Below are positions 1 to 9,567 of a stretch of DNA of 64,000 bases, in pieces (within the stretch, counting starts at the first letter, position 1; every line of letters starts with the position of its first letter). The notes beneath the pieces were generated by a model. That model saw only the letters and a list, made by a program, of their open reading frames with translations, was not told the DNA's origin and did not search any database. This DNA comes from Trueperella bernardiae (GTDB taxonomy: Bacteria; Actinomycetota; Actinomycetes; Actinomycetales; Actinomycetaceae): NCBI RefSeq assembly GCF_001469025.1, contig NZ_LNIZ01000004.1, positions 124,001 to 188,000 on the forward strand, written 5' to 3'. The translations under genes and the position numbers were made by a program.

Positions 1-232
1 CCCTCAGCACAGTTGTGACCCACCACGGTAGCGAAACGGATGGATCTGGCGCCACCGCCACCGCGTTGGGCGGTAAGGTCCGGGTCTGCTTGGCGTCGGC
101 GGAACGCGTGCGCATGGGGATGATGAGCACCTTGTCGAACTGTTCGCACACGATATCAATTTCCTGCTCAAGGAACTCCTCCCCTACGTTAAAGGGGAAA
201 CTGTCCGTCAGCATAACCAAAGCTCGCGCCAT
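1..232 (-). CDS. Glycosyltransferase, N-terminal part, cut by the window edge
   Basis: From an ATG at 232 the minus strand stays open for 77 codons to the left edge, with no stop. The protein begins MARALVMLTDSFPFNVGEEF and then reads LEQEIDIVCEQFDKVLIIP. The pattern of a hydrophobic strand, then SFPFNVGEEF, then an acidic helix is what starts many GT-B (GT4-like) glycosyltransferases of surface polysaccharide clusters. An AGAGGA stretch lies about 11 bases upstream. It is divergent from the gene at 383, which is also glycosyltransferase-like. Only the acceptor-side N-terminal domain is visible, so the sugar cannot be predicted. The family call is an inference from the N-terminal pattern. Confidence 0.6.
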   Translation of the reverse strand, partial: MARALVMLTDSFPFNVGEEFLEQEIDIVCEQFDKVLIIPMRTRSADAKQTRTLPPNAVAVAPDPSVSLPWWVTTVLR

Positions 233-370
233 ATGATCAACCGGTCCTCTCAGTCCACCGTTGATGGCGATCTTATCGCACCAGCTGAGACGATGGCGCA
301 AACACGAAAGACACGTGTGGCCGGATCTGATTTCCTCACCGCCTTCGCCCGGCATGCCAGCCGGACAGGT

Positions 371-376
371 TAGGCT
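371..376 (+). promoter_or_regulatory. -10 element TAGGCT, leaderless type
   Basis: TAGGCT ends six bases before the ATG at 383, so transcription should begin at or within a base or two of the start codon. No Shine-Dalgarno sequence fits in between. The same hexamer at the same spacing precedes several other genes in the window. No good -35 was seen. Confidence 0.5.
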
Positions 377-382
377 ACAGCC

Positions 383-1396
383 ATGACTACAACGTGGCAG
401 AAAATGCTTCACCTTGGTGACCCGGCCTTCACCGCGACCGTCCTCGCCCGCAAGGCCCGCGACCGCGGATACGACTGGAAGGTGATCCAGTGGGCGCGCA
501 CACCCGTCCACTCCAGCCCGCTTGCGACGAAGGCTCACCGGGCCGCACGCGGCCTGGCCTGGGAGGTCCGCTTCGCGGCCACCCGGGCCCGCTACCCGCT
601 GATCCATCTGCACTCCGCCCTCGCGCTGCCGCACGTGAAGTGGGCGCTGCGCACCTACGCGCTCCACCTGCACGGCACCGACATCCGTACCCAGCAGTAC
701 AAGCCCGCCTACCGCGCGCGCATCCTCGCCGCGATCGACGGCGCGGCGGTGGTCTACTACTCGACCCCCGACCTCCGCGCGCATGTGGTGCCTCACCGCG
801 CGGACGCGATCCTCGTCCCCGTTCCTGTCGCGGCGAGCACCACGCCACTGGGCACGCCCGCACCAGGCTTAGCCGGGCGCGACTACGTGTTCTTCGCCTC
901 CCGTTGGGAGGACGTTAAGGGCGGACAGAATCAGATCGACTTCGCCCGCGAGCTGCGCCGCGAACTCGGCGACTCAACGGCGATCGTGGGCATTGACTGG
1001 GGTCCAAACTCTGGCCAAGCGCGCGCGGCGGGCGTGGAGCTCATCCCGAAGCAGGCCTACCCGGACTACCTCGCCACGATTGCGGGGGCGAGGCTGGCGA
1101 TCGGCCAACAGAGCGGGATCATGGGCGCCTCCGAGCTCGACTCCCTCGACCTCAACGTCCCGCTCGTCATGGCGCTCAATCCCGACTGGTACGATGGCTC
1201 GGCCCCGTCGCTCCTCTCCCCTCCCGTACTCGGCGGAACGGCGGTGGACCCGGCCGACGTCGCGACACTAGCCCGCCTGACGCGCGACGCGCTTGAGAAC
1301 CCCACCCCGGCCGACACCCACGCATGGGTGCAGCGCCACCATTCCCCGAGCGCTGCACTCGACATCGTCCTCGAAGGCTACGCTCACTACCTCTAA
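383..1396 (+). CDS. GT-B-like glycosyltransferase (surface polysaccharide)
   Basis: This 337-residue soluble protein has no signal peptide or membrane segment. It opens with MLHLGDPAFTATVLARKARD, like the N-terminal Rossmann half of GT-B enzymes, and has LHLHGTDIR (around residues 95-105), a typical acceptor-side loop. The second half contains FFASRWEDVKGGQNQ, which resembles the V-x-x-K-G-x region of GT4 donor domains, although the usual E-x7-E motif is not clear. It may be a divergent GT4/GT1 member. It is transcribed away from the partial glycosyltransferase at the left edge and ends at a strong hairpin. The start is the ATG six bases after a TAGGCT -10. A glycan-assembly role is inferred from fold hints and neighbours. 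Confidence 0.55.
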   Translation: MTTTWQKMLHLGDPAFTATVLARKARDRGYDWKVIQWARTPVHSSPLATKAHRAARGLAWEVRFAATRARYPLIHLHSALALPHVKWALRTYALHLHGTDIRTQQYKPAYRARILAAIDGAAVVYYSTPDLRAHVVPHRADAILVPVPVAASTTPLGTPAPGLAGRDYVFFASRWEDVKGGQNQIDFARELRRELGDSTAIVGIDWGPNSGQARAAGVELIPKQAYPDYLATIAGARLAIGQQSGIMGASELDSLDLNVPLVMALNPDWYDGSAPSLLSPPVLGGTAVDPADVATLARLTRDALENPTPADTHAWVQRHHSPSAALDIVLEGYAHYL

Positions 1397-1444
1397 GAGC
1401 TCTAAGAGCGTGCGCGGAACCGCACTCAACGCACTCACATAGCA

Positions 1445-1480
1445 AAAGGTGGGCGGGAGCTCCAGCTCCCGCCCACCTTT
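1445..1480. terminator. Bidirectional terminator between convergent genes
   Basis: A perfect 17-bp inverted repeat (1445-1461 with 1464-1480) has a 2-base loop. The stem is G/C rich in the middle and has an A/T run at each edge, so it can end transcription of the gene at 383 and of the leftward trio ending at 1506. Confidence 0.8.
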
Positions 1481-1505
1481 GCTTCCTAGCTATCTGCTTC
1501 GTGGC

Positions 1506-2492
1506 CTAGAAGTGCCGGACCTCCCCGTCCGCCGCGGCCGAATCCAGGATCGCCTGCACCACTTCCATGGTGGTCAGCGCCTCCTTCATCGTCACGTGCT
1601 CCGACCCCTTGCCCAGAATCGCGTCCCGGAAATGCTCGTGCTCCACTGCCAGCGGTTCGCGCTTTTCGAACGCGTAGCGGATCACCTGGCCCTCGGAAAC
1701 GCCGCGGAAGGCGGAGATCTGATCCCAGCCGAGCGGCAGCGAGCCGTTCTCGTAAAACGTCAGGTCGCCCATCGTGGTATCGGCCACGAGCGCGCCGTGC
1801 TCGCCCAGCACCACGGTCTGGCGCTCCTTGTACGGGGTGAGCCAGTTGACCAGGTGGTTAACCAGCACGCCGTTCTCCAGCTTGCCGGACGCCGTCACCA
1901 GATCCTCGTACTCGCGCTCGGCGCGGTGCGCCGTCTGAGCCGAGATGGAAGCGTACTTTGAGCCGGCAACCCAAGCCGTGAGGTCGACGTCGTGGGTTGC
2001 CAGGTCCTTGACCACGCCCACGTCCGCGATGCGCGCCGGGAACGGCGACTGGCGGCGGGTGGTGATCTGGTAGACCTTGCCCAGCTGGCCCTCGGCGATC
2101 CGGCGGCGCATCTCGAGCAGCGCCGGGTTGCAGCGTTCCACGTAGCCCACCGCGCCCACGAGCCCCTTGGACTCAAAGGCCTGCACCATCGCCTTGCCCT
2201 CCTCGATCGTGGAACCCAGCGGCTTTTCCACCATCGTGTGAACGCCGGCCTCCGCCAGCTTGAGGGCCACCTCGGCGTGCTGCCCGGTGGGCACGGCCAC
2301 CATGGCGGCGTCGATGCCAGCGTCAATCAGCGCGTCGACGTCGGGAAGGACCTCCAGGTCCCCCGCCACGCCAAACTTGTCCCCATACGGGTCAGCAACG
2401 GCCACCAGCTCGGCGCCCTCCAGCGCGCGAATGTTGCGCGCGTGGTGGCGACCCATCGAGCCCAGGCCGATCAGTCCGTAACGCAAAGTCAT
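1506..2492 (-). CDS. Gfo/Idh/MocA oxidoreductase, WbpB-like UDP-sugar 3-dehydrogenase
   Basis: The 328-residue protein starts with the NAD(P)-binding GLIGLGSMGRHHARNI and carries MVEKPLGSTIEEG, the E-K-P motif of Gfo/Idh/MocA enzymes (about residue 95). Its neighbours are a DegT/DnrJ aminotransferase and a hexapeptide acetyltransferase. Those three activities are WbpB, WbpE and WbpD of Pseudomonas UDP-2,3-diacetamido-2,3-dideoxy-glucuronate synthesis, so the likely reaction is oxidation of UDP-GlcNAc-uronate at C3. The ATG overlaps the upstream stop by one base (TAATG), indicating translational coupling as the last gene of the operon. The WbpA-type 6-dehydrogenase is not in the window. The family is firm; the exact substrate is inferred. 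Confidence 0.8.
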   Translation of the reverse strand: MTLRYGLIGLGSMGRHHARNIRALEGAELVAVADPYGDKFGVAGDLEVLPDVDALIDAGIDAAMVAVPTGQHAEVALKLAEAGVHTMVEKPLGSTIEEGKAMVQAFESKGLVGAVGYVERCNPALLEMRRRIAEGQLGKVYQITTRRQSPFPARIADVGVVKDLATHDVDLTAWVAGSKYASISAQTAHRAEREYEDLVTASGKLENGVLVNHLVNWLTPYKERQTVVLGEHGALVADTTMGDLTFYENGSLPLGWDQISAFRGVSEGQVIRYAFEKREPLAVEHEHFRDAILGKGSEHVTMKEALTTMEVVQAILDSAAADGEVRHF

Positions 2493-3592
2493 TAGGCACC
2501 AGCCTTCGCCACGGCGTTGACGGCCTCGACGATCCGGTCAAGGTCCTCCTGGCTGAGCGACGGGTGCACCGGCAGGGAGATAACCTCCTTGGCGGCCGCC
2601 TCCGTGTTCGGTAGCTCCAGGCCCGGTGCGAAGTGCGCCAGCGAAGGCAGGCGGTGGTTCGGAATCGGGTAGTACACGCCGCAGCCCACCTTGTACTCCT
2701 CGCGCAGGGCGTTCGCGAAGCCATCGCGATCGTCTGCCACGCGAATGGTGTACTGGTGGTAGACGTGCACGGCACCCTCGGCCACCGGCGGCACGACGAC
2801 GCCCTCCAGGTTAGCGTTCAGGAACGCGGCGTTCTCCTGGCGGATCTTCGTCCAGCCCTCAAGTTTGCGCAGCTGCACGCGGCCAATGGCGGCGTGAATG
2901 TTCGTCATGCGGTTGTTGAGGCCCACCAGCTCGTTCTGGTACTGCACCTCCATGCCCTGGTTGCGCAGCAGGCGAGCGCGGCGGGCGATCTGTGGATCCT
3001 TGGTGGAGATCATGCCACCCTCACCGGAGGTCATGTTCTTCGTGGGGTAGAGCGAGAAGCCGGCGAAGGAACCGAAGGTGCCCACCATCTCCCCGTTCAG
3101 CGACGCGCCGTGAGCCTGGGCGGCGTCCTCGAAGATCTGCAGGCCAAACTCCTCGGCAATCTTGCGGATCTCTACCATGTTCGCCGGGTGGCCGTACAGG
3201 TGGACGGGCATGATGCCCTTGGTGCGCTCGGTGATGGAGGCGCGGATCGAATCGGGATCGAGGCAGAAGTAGTCCGGCTCGATGTCGGCGAACACGGGGC
3301 TCGCGCCGGTCAACGCCACCGAGTTGCCGGTTGCCGCGAAAGTGAAGGACGGGACGATGACCTCGTCGCCCTCGCCGATGCCGGAGGCCAGCAGGCCAAT
3401 GTGAAGGGCCGAGGTGCCGGAATTGACCGCCACAACCTCAGCGCCCGGGGTGAGCTGCTCGGAAAACTCCTGCTCGAAGGAGGCAACCTCCGCGCCCTGT
3501 GCCAGCATGCCGGACGCGAGAACCGCATCAACCGCGGCGCGCTCCTCTTCGCCCACGATCGGCTTGGCGGCCGGGATCATCTGTCGTTCCAT
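2492..3592 (-). CDS. DegT/DnrJ/EryC1/StrS aminotransferase, WbpE-like
   Basis: This is a 366-residue PLP enzyme of the sugar aminotransferase family. NSGTSALHIGLLASG binds the cofactor phosphate. FEDAAQAHGA has the Asp and Gln that contact the PLP ring. SLYPTKNMTSGEGG carries the Schiff-base lysine (about residue 185). The likely step is amination of the 3-keto UDP-sugar made by the WbpB-like enzyme. Its ATG lies 2 bases after the stop of the acetyltransferase, and its stop overlaps the next ATG. A second in-frame ATG at 3580 has a GGAA-type ribosome site and is an alternative start. Confidence 0.85.
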   Translation of the reverse strand: MERQMIPAAKPIVGEEERAAVDAVLASGMLAQGAEVASFEQEFSEQLTPGAEVVAVNSGTSALHIGLLASGIGEGDEVIVPSFTFAATGNSVALTGASPVFADIEPDYFCLDPDSIRASITERTKGIMPVHLYGHPANMVEIRKIAEEFGLQIFEDAAQAHGASLNGEMVGTFGSFAGFSLYPTKNMTSGEGGMISTKDPQIARRARLLRNQGMEVQYQNELVGLNNRMTNIHAAIGRVQLRKLEGWTKIRQENAAFLNANLEGVVVPPVAEGAVHVYHQYTIRVADDRDGFANALREEYKVGCGVYYPIPNHRLPSLAHFAPGLELPNTEAAAKEVISLPVHPSLSQEDLDRIVEAVNAVAKAGA

Positions 3593-3594
3593 TT

Positions 3595-4194
3595 TTACTT
3601 AGCAACCTTTCGGATTGTGTTGTCACATTCTTGGTAAGTATCTCCGGTGGCGGGGCACGTCCACATCCCGTTCCCGTCATCCTCCAGCTTGACGCCGGCA
3701 TGCCCGACCCAGCCGATCTGCTTGGCCGGCACACCCGCCACGATGGCGTGCGGGGGCACATCGCGAGTGACCACCGAGCCAGCCGCCACCAGCGACCACG
3801 CCCCGATCGTCACGGGAGCCACGCACACGGACCGGGCGCCCACCGACGCGCCGGTCTCCAACGTCACACCCACCTGCTCCCAGTCGGAGGCAGACTTCAA
3901 CGAGCCATCGGGGTTCACCGCACGCGGGTAGTGATCGTTGGTGAGCACCACGGCCGGGCCAATGAACACGCCGTCGGCCAGCTTGGCCGGCTCGTAGACG
4001 AGCGCGTAGTTCTGCACCTTGCAGTTGTTGCCCATCTCGACGCCCTCGCCGATGTAGGCCCCGCGGCCAATCACACAGTTTTCGCCAATGACAGCGTGCT
4101 CACGAACCTGAGCAAGATGCCAGACACTGGATCCATCGCCAATCTTCGCCTCATCCGACACGTCAGCCGAATCAACGATCCGCGCTTTTGCCAT
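3595..4194 (-). CDS. Hexapeptide-repeat acyltransferase, WbpD-like N-acetyltransferase
   Basis: This 199-residue protein is built of isoleucine-patch hexapeptide turns (VIGENCVIGRGAYIGEGV and later turns) that form a left-handed beta helix. The acetyl-CoA-binding tail is VPPHAIVAGVPAKQIGW. It would acetylate the 3-amino group made by the neighbouring aminotransferase. The start is the ATG at 4194, seven bases after AAGGAG; a longer open frame upstream to 4290 has no ribosome site. It is first in the leftward trio. A short C-terminal extension with CPATGDTYQECDN has two cysteines and might bind a metal, which is speculative. Confidence 0.8.
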   Translation of the reverse strand: MAKARIVDSADVSDEAKIGDGSSVWHLAQVREHAVIGENCVIGRGAYIGEGVEMGNNCKVQNYALVYEPAKLADGVFIGPAVVLTNDHYPRAVNPDGSLKSASDWEQVGVTLETGASVGARSVCVAPVTIGAWSLVAAGSVVTRDVPPHAIVAGVPAKQIGWVGHAGVKLEDDGNGMWTCPATGDTYQECDNTIRKVAK

Positions 4195-4248
4195 CCATTT
4201 CTCCTTGTATTGGCAGGCACAAAAATCGGTTCGTAGAACCTTATGCAA

Positions 4249-4254
4249 TAATAT
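4249..4254 (+). promoter_or_regulatory. -10 element TAATAT before the GT2 gene
   Basis: TAATAT lies five bases before the ATG at 4260, inside an AT-rich patch (4241-4256) of an otherwise GC-rich divergent spacer. It fits a leaderless promoter for the GT2-DUF2304-rfbB-GT2 operon. Confidence 0.4.
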
Positions 4255-4259
4255 ATCCC

Positions 4260-4967
4260 ATGCAAGACGCCGGCTTTCGGGACTTAGCACGGGTGAGTTG
4301 GCTCGTGGTCCCCCTGTATAACGAGGCGACCGTCATCTACGACGTCGTTCGCCAAGCACGCCAGACCTTCCCCAACATCGTCTGCGTCAACGACGGTTCG
4401 AAAGACGACTCGGCACGGCTGGCGCGCGCCGCGGGCGCGGTCGTCGTCGACCACCCCATCAACCTCGGGCAAGGCGCCGCCCTCCAAACCGGGATCACGT
4501 GGGTGCTCACCTACACCGACGCCAAATACATCGTCACCTTCGACGCCGACGGGCAGCACCGCACGTCCGACGCCGCTCGCATGATCGAGCGCGCCGAACG
4601 CGAGGACCTTGCCTTCGTGCTCGGCTCTCGCTTCTTGACCGGCGAACACCAGGCCGGGTGGCTGAAGAAGGCCGTGCTTTCAACCGCCGCGAAGGTCACG
4701 CGGGCGCGCACCGGCATGAACCTCACTGACTCCCACAACGGCCTACGAGTACTGCGCCGCGACGCCGCCACCCGGCTCGACCTCACCATGCACCGCATGG
4801 CCCACGCCTCCCAGATCATCAACCAGCTCGCCTCCATGGGCTTGCCGTGGGCTGAAGAGCCCGTGACAATCGACTACACCGACTATTCTCGTTCTAAGGG
4901 TCAGAGCCTGCTCAACGGCGTCAACATCCTGACCGACATGATCTTCGCACCGACAGAGAGCCGATAA
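4260..4967 (+). CDS. Family 2 glycosyltransferase, polyprenyl-phosphate sugar synthase type
   Basis: A 235-residue GT-A enzyme. VVPLYNEATVIYDVV and VNDGSKDDSA form the nucleotide-binding fold, FDADGQH is the metal-binding DXD and GSRF follows as in dolichol-phosphate-mannose-type synthases. It has no C-terminal membrane segments, but the next gene is a DUF2304 membrane protein, a pairing common in actinobacteria where the small protein may anchor the enzyme. The chosen start is the ATG at 4260; the extra N-terminal codons that remain open upstream run through the promoter. It probably loads a sugar on an undecaprenyl carrier for wall glycan assembly. Confidence 0.8.
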   Translation: MQDAGFRDLARVSWLVVPLYNEATVIYDVVRQARQTFPNIVCVNDGSKDDSARLARAAGAVVVDHPINLGQGAALQTGITWVLTYTDAKYIVTFDADGQHRTSDAARMIERAEREDLAFVLGSRFLTGEHQAGWLKKAVLSTAAKVTRARTGMNLTDSHNGLRVLRRDAATRLDLTMHRMAHASQIINQLASMGLPWAEEPVTIDYTDYSRSKGQSLLNGVNILTDMIFAPTESR

Positions 4968-4969
4968 AC

Positions 4970-6380
<1,411 letters not shown>

Positions 6381-6381
<1 letters not shown>

Positions 6382-7298
6382 TGGGGTCCGCCGCGGCCGT
6401 CGTCGTCACGTACGGCCCGGATGCGCGCACTGCCGCCCTCATTGAGGCGTTGGCGCGGCAGTGCGCGGTGGTCGTGGTGGACAACGGCTCGGCGCCCGCG
6501 GCCCTCGCCGAGATCGCCGACGCTGTACGACGCGCGGGGGCGCAGCTCATCGAGCTGGGCACCAACACCGGCATCGCCCACGCCCAAAACGTCGGGATCC
6601 TGCGGGCCCGCAAGCTCGGCGTCGACTACGTGCTGCTCTCCGACCAGGATTCCCTTCCCGACGCACGAATGGTCGCCACGCTCGTCGACCGCCTGGAGCG
6701 CGGGACGGGGGCTGAGGCAACGGGCGGCACGGGCGCGCCGATCGGGGCGGTGGGCCCATACATCGCGGAGAACAAGCCCGGAGGGGACGAGCTGGTCTAC
6801 GTGGACCGGCGCTGGGGGCCGCGGCGCGCGAGCGCCGAGGAGCTGGCCCAGCCCGCCGTGGAGGCCGCCTTTCTCCTGGCCTCCGGGTGCCTCATTCCCA
6901 TGCGGGTTCTGGAGGAGGTGGGCCCGATGAACGAGGCCTACTTCATCGACCACGTCGACCTCGAGTGGTGCCTGCGCGCTCGCAAGCGCGGCTACCGGAT
7001 GGTGGTGGACACGGGCGCCAAGCTCGAGCACTCGCTGGGGGACGCAACCGTCCAGCTGCCCGGGCGCACCCAGCCCGTGCACGTCCACGGTCCCATCCGC
7101 TGCTACTACCTGGCTCGCAACACGATCTTCCTGCTGCGCTCAGGGCTCCTGCCCTGGCACTGGCGGACAGGCTACGTGGTGTGGCTGGCGAAGTTCGCCG
7201 CCTTCCACTCCCTAGTCGCCGACCGCCGGGCTGAACGCATCACCCAGTTGGCCGCCGGCCTGCGCGACGGGCTCCTTGGCCGGGGCGGCCCCCGCTAG
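6381..7298 (+). CDS. Family 2 glycosyltransferase, rhamnosyltransferase-like
   Basis: The frame starts at a GTG that overlaps the rfbB stop and encodes 305 residues. AVVVTYGPD, VVVDNGSAP and LLSDQDSLPD (the DXD region) mark a GT-A fold, and the later DHVDLEWCLRARKRGYR is the E-W-x-x-R region typical of RfbF/WbbL-like rhamnosyltransferases. The C-terminal part has short hydrophobic stretches that may touch the membrane. Given its coupling to rfbB, transfer of a dTDP-deoxysugar is a reasonable inference. The sugar and linkage are unknown. Confidence 0.8.
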
Positions 7299-7305
7299 CC
7301 GGCTC

Positions 7306-7327
7306 GTTGCCGGACCTCCGTGGCAAC
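7306..7327 (+). terminator. Short hairpin after the rfbB operon
   Basis: GTTGCC at 7306-7311 pairs with GGCAAC at 7322-7327 around a 10-base loop, just after the GT2 stop. No T run follows, so it is a weak candidate. Confidence 0.3.
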
Positions 7328-7344
7328 CAGCCGCCGGCCTCCCA

Positions 7345-7386
7345 CAGATGCAACGTTAATCCGCAATATGCAACACCAATAAACCG
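7345..7386 (-). repeat. Convergent-junction repeat, copy 1
   Basis: On the minus strand this segment reads CGGTTTATTGGTGTTGCAT, then ATTGCGGATTAACGTTGCAT. It matches the plus strand at 17846-17887 at about three quarters of positions. Both copies lie between convergent genes. A TGCAAC/GTTGCA stem with a T-rich loop (7370-7402) overlaps it. Confidence 0.5.
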
Positions 7387-7410
7387 CTTTTTGCCGTTGC
7401 ACATACGTAA

Positions 7411-8292
7411 TTAGTGTGACACATGCGCCGAGGTCTGCCGCTGCGCCCGCAACTCCCGCGCCAGCCGCACCTTCAGCCCCGCCTTGATCGCGGCGCGCAG
7501 GGGTGCCTGCCACGGCCTGTCGTATACCTTCGCCAGGTACCGGTAGGCCGACCGGTGATGTTCGCGCATCATGGGTTCAGGCCGCTCCCGCCAGGATTTG
7601 CCCTGGTCGTGGACGGCCACGGCGTCGTGAACGAAAACCCGCTGCCAGCCGGCGCGCGCAAGGTCCTCCCCCAGCATCGTGTCCTCGAAAAACATGAAGA
7701 AGTCCGCGTCGAACCCGCCCACATCCTCGAAGGCCTCGCGGCGGATGAGCAGACAGGCGCCAGAGAGCCAGTCCACGGGGTGAGTGGAGCCGGTGGCACC
7801 GTTCGCGTGGTAGCGCGCGGTCCACGGGTTGCCCGGCCACACTCGCCCGAAGAGCGCATGCCCGGTGCCGGCAACCAGCCGGGGGAACTGCCGCACCGAG
7901 GGATAGACCTCGCCCTCGGGCGTCATGATCTTGGGAGCGAACGCACCGCCGCGCGGGTAGTTCGCCGCCGCGCCGATCATGCGTGCAACGCTCCCGGGCT
8001 CGAGCCGGACGTCAGGATTGACGATAAGGAGCCAAGGCCCGGTAAACCCGCGAGCGCCCAGGTTGTTGGCCTTGCCATAGCCGAGGTTTGCGGGCGCGTC
8101 GATCACGGTGGCACGCGAGCGGGCGGCGTCGAGCGCGGGGGTGGCCGAGCCGTTATTCACCACGACGGCCTCGAAGGCCGTATCCCCCACGGCGGCAGGG
8201 AGCGAGTCGAGCAGTTGGGTCAGCTCATCGCCGGGGTTGAACGCCACACTCACCACGCGGATGAGGACCGAATCGTGCTCGTTACCTGCCAT
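7411..8292 (-). CDS. Family 2 glycosyltransferase, rhamnosyltransferase-like
   Basis: A 293-residue GT-A enzyme. VVSVAFNPGDEL, VVVNNGSATP and NLGYGKANNLGARG precede LLIVNPDV, where N-P-D replaces DXD as in WbbL-like rhamnosyltransferases. FFEDTMLGEDLARAGW is the catalytic-base region. The ATG at 8292 gives the normal N-terminus (MAGNEHDSVLIRVVS); a longer frame upstream is GC-rich noise. It is divergent from the first LCP gene and probably builds the wall polysaccharide that the LCP enzymes attach. Confidence 0.8.
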   Translation of the reverse strand: MAGNEHDSVLIRVVSVAFNPGDELTQLLDSLPAAVGDTAFEAVVVNNGSATPALDAARSRATVIDAPANLGYGKANNLGARGFTGPWLLIVNPDVRLEPGSVARMIGAAANYPRGGAFAPKIMTPEGEVYPSVRQFPRLVAGTGHALFGRVWPGNPWTARYHANGATGSTHPVDWLSGACLLIRREAFEDVGGFDADFFMFFEDTMLGEDLARAGWQRVFVHDAVAVHDQGKSWRERPEPMMREHHRSAYRYLAKVYDRPWQAPLRAAIKAGLKVRLARELRAQRQTSAHVSH

Positions 8293-8376
8293 ACCCCCCA
8301 CCTTAGCCAACGCGCGCGCGGGCGTTAAACACGACGCACATTCCCCGGGCTGATGAATACCTCGCGCGCCGGCCGC

Positions 8377-8382
8377 TATGAT
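8377..8382 (+). promoter_or_regulatory. -10 element TATGAT, leaderless type
   Basis: TATGAT ends exactly six bases before the ATG at 8389, predicting an mRNA that begins at the start codon of the first LCP gene. Confidence 0.55.
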
Positions 8383-8388
8383 CGACAC

Positions 8389-9567
8389 ATGATATCTGCA
8401 CCCGCTAAGCGCGGCCCGTCACATCGCTCCCTGGCCGGGAGCGCTGTCCCCGTACTCCGCTGGGTGCTCGTCGTCCTCCTCGCCTTCCTGCTCACCGTGG
8501 GCTCGGCGGCCGCTTTTCTTTACCAGAACCTCCAGGGCAACCTGAAGGTCCAGGAGGTCGGCCACTACTTCGAACCGAACGAGCGCCCCACCCCCCAGGA
8601 GCCCGCGGACGAATCGGCAGGCCGGCCGCTCAACATTCTCATCCTGGGTTCGGATGTGCGCGAGGGTGCGAGCGACGTGGACGGGGCGGGCGCCGCCGGC
8701 TACATCACCGGTATGCGTTCGGACACGGCGATGCTCATGCACATTTCGGCGGACCGCCAGCGGGTGGACGTGGTCTCCATCCCGCGCGACACCCTGGTCA
8801 CCATCCCCTCCTGCATCCTCAAGGACGGCTCACGCAGCTACGAGCAGTACGATGCGATGTTCAATTCGGCGTTTTCGATCGGCGGGCAGTCGGGCGACGT
8901 GGCAGGCGCCGCGGCCTGCACGATCCGCACGCTCGAGGAAATGTCGGACGTATACATCGACGGCTTCGTGGTCATCGACTTCGCTTCCTTCCAGGACATC
9001 GTCAACACCCTGGGCGGCGTGAACGTCTGCTTGTCCGAGCCCGCGGAGGACCAGGCGGCGGGCCTGCACCTCGAGGCCGGGTGCCAGGTGCTCGACGGCG
9101 AGCAGGCGCTCGCCCTGGCCCGCGCCCGTAAGTCGTTGGGCGACGGCTCCGACATCAGCCGCATCGGCCGCCAGCAGCAGATGGTCGAGGCGATCATCTC
9201 CAAGGCCCTATCTCTCAACATCGTCTCCGACCTGCCCACGCTCTACGGTGTGCTGAGTGACGTCACCGAAAACATCGACGTCTCCCCCAGCCTCGGTTCC
9301 ATCACCTACCTGGGCGGACTCGCCTACTCCCTGCGCGGGCTCTCACTCGACAACGTCAACTTCGTGACGATGCCGTTCTACCCGGAGGGCAACCGCGTGC
9401 GCCCGGCCGCCGCCGCCGCCGCCGTGTGGGAGGCCCTCCGCAACGACCAGCCGCTGCCCGAAGTGACCAACGACGCCAACACGGATAGCCCGATCCTCAA
9501 AGGCACCGAGGACGAGATCAACGCGTTCCAGCAGGCCATCGGCGGGGGCCTGCGCTTGGAGGACTGA
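8389..9567 (+). CDS. LytR-CpsA-Psr (LCP) family protein
   Basis: A 392-residue protein with a short cytoplasmic N-terminus, one membrane anchor (about residues 20-45) and an extracellular LCP domain. Hallmarks are ILGSDVREG, RSDTAMLMHI, VVSIPRDTLV and RIGRQQQMVEAI, which supply the arginines and aspartates that hold the polyprenyl-pyrophosphate. LCP enzymes transfer lipid-linked glycans to peptidoglycan or proteins. The start is the ATG directly after a TATGAT -10. The stop overlaps the next LCP start, so two paralogues are made together. Confidence 0.9.
   Translation: MISAPAKRGPSHRSLAGSAVPVLRWVLVVLLAFLLTVGSAAAFLYQNLQGNLKVQEVGHYFEPNERPTPQEPADESAGRPLNILILGSDVREGASDVDGAGAAGYITGMRSDTAMLMHISADRQRVDVVSIPRDTLVTIPSCILKDGSRSYEQYDAMFNSAFSIGGQSGDVAGAAACTIRTLEEMSDVYIDGFVVIDFASFQDIVNTLGGVNVCLSEPAEDQAAGLHLEAGCQVLDGEQALALARARKSLGDGSDISRIGRQQQMVEAIISKALSLNIVSDLPTLYGVLSDVTENIDVSPSLGSITYLGGLAYSLRGLSLDNVNFVTMPFYPEGNRVRPAAAAAAVWEALRNDQPLPEVTNDANTDSPILKGTEDEINAFQQAIGGGLRLED

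Noticed and set aside
15-236. Plus-strand frame of 73 codons at the left edge
   Set aside because: It is antisense to the partial glycosyltransferase read on the minus strand, which has a recognisable N-terminus; the plus frame has an unnatural Ser/Thr-rich composition.
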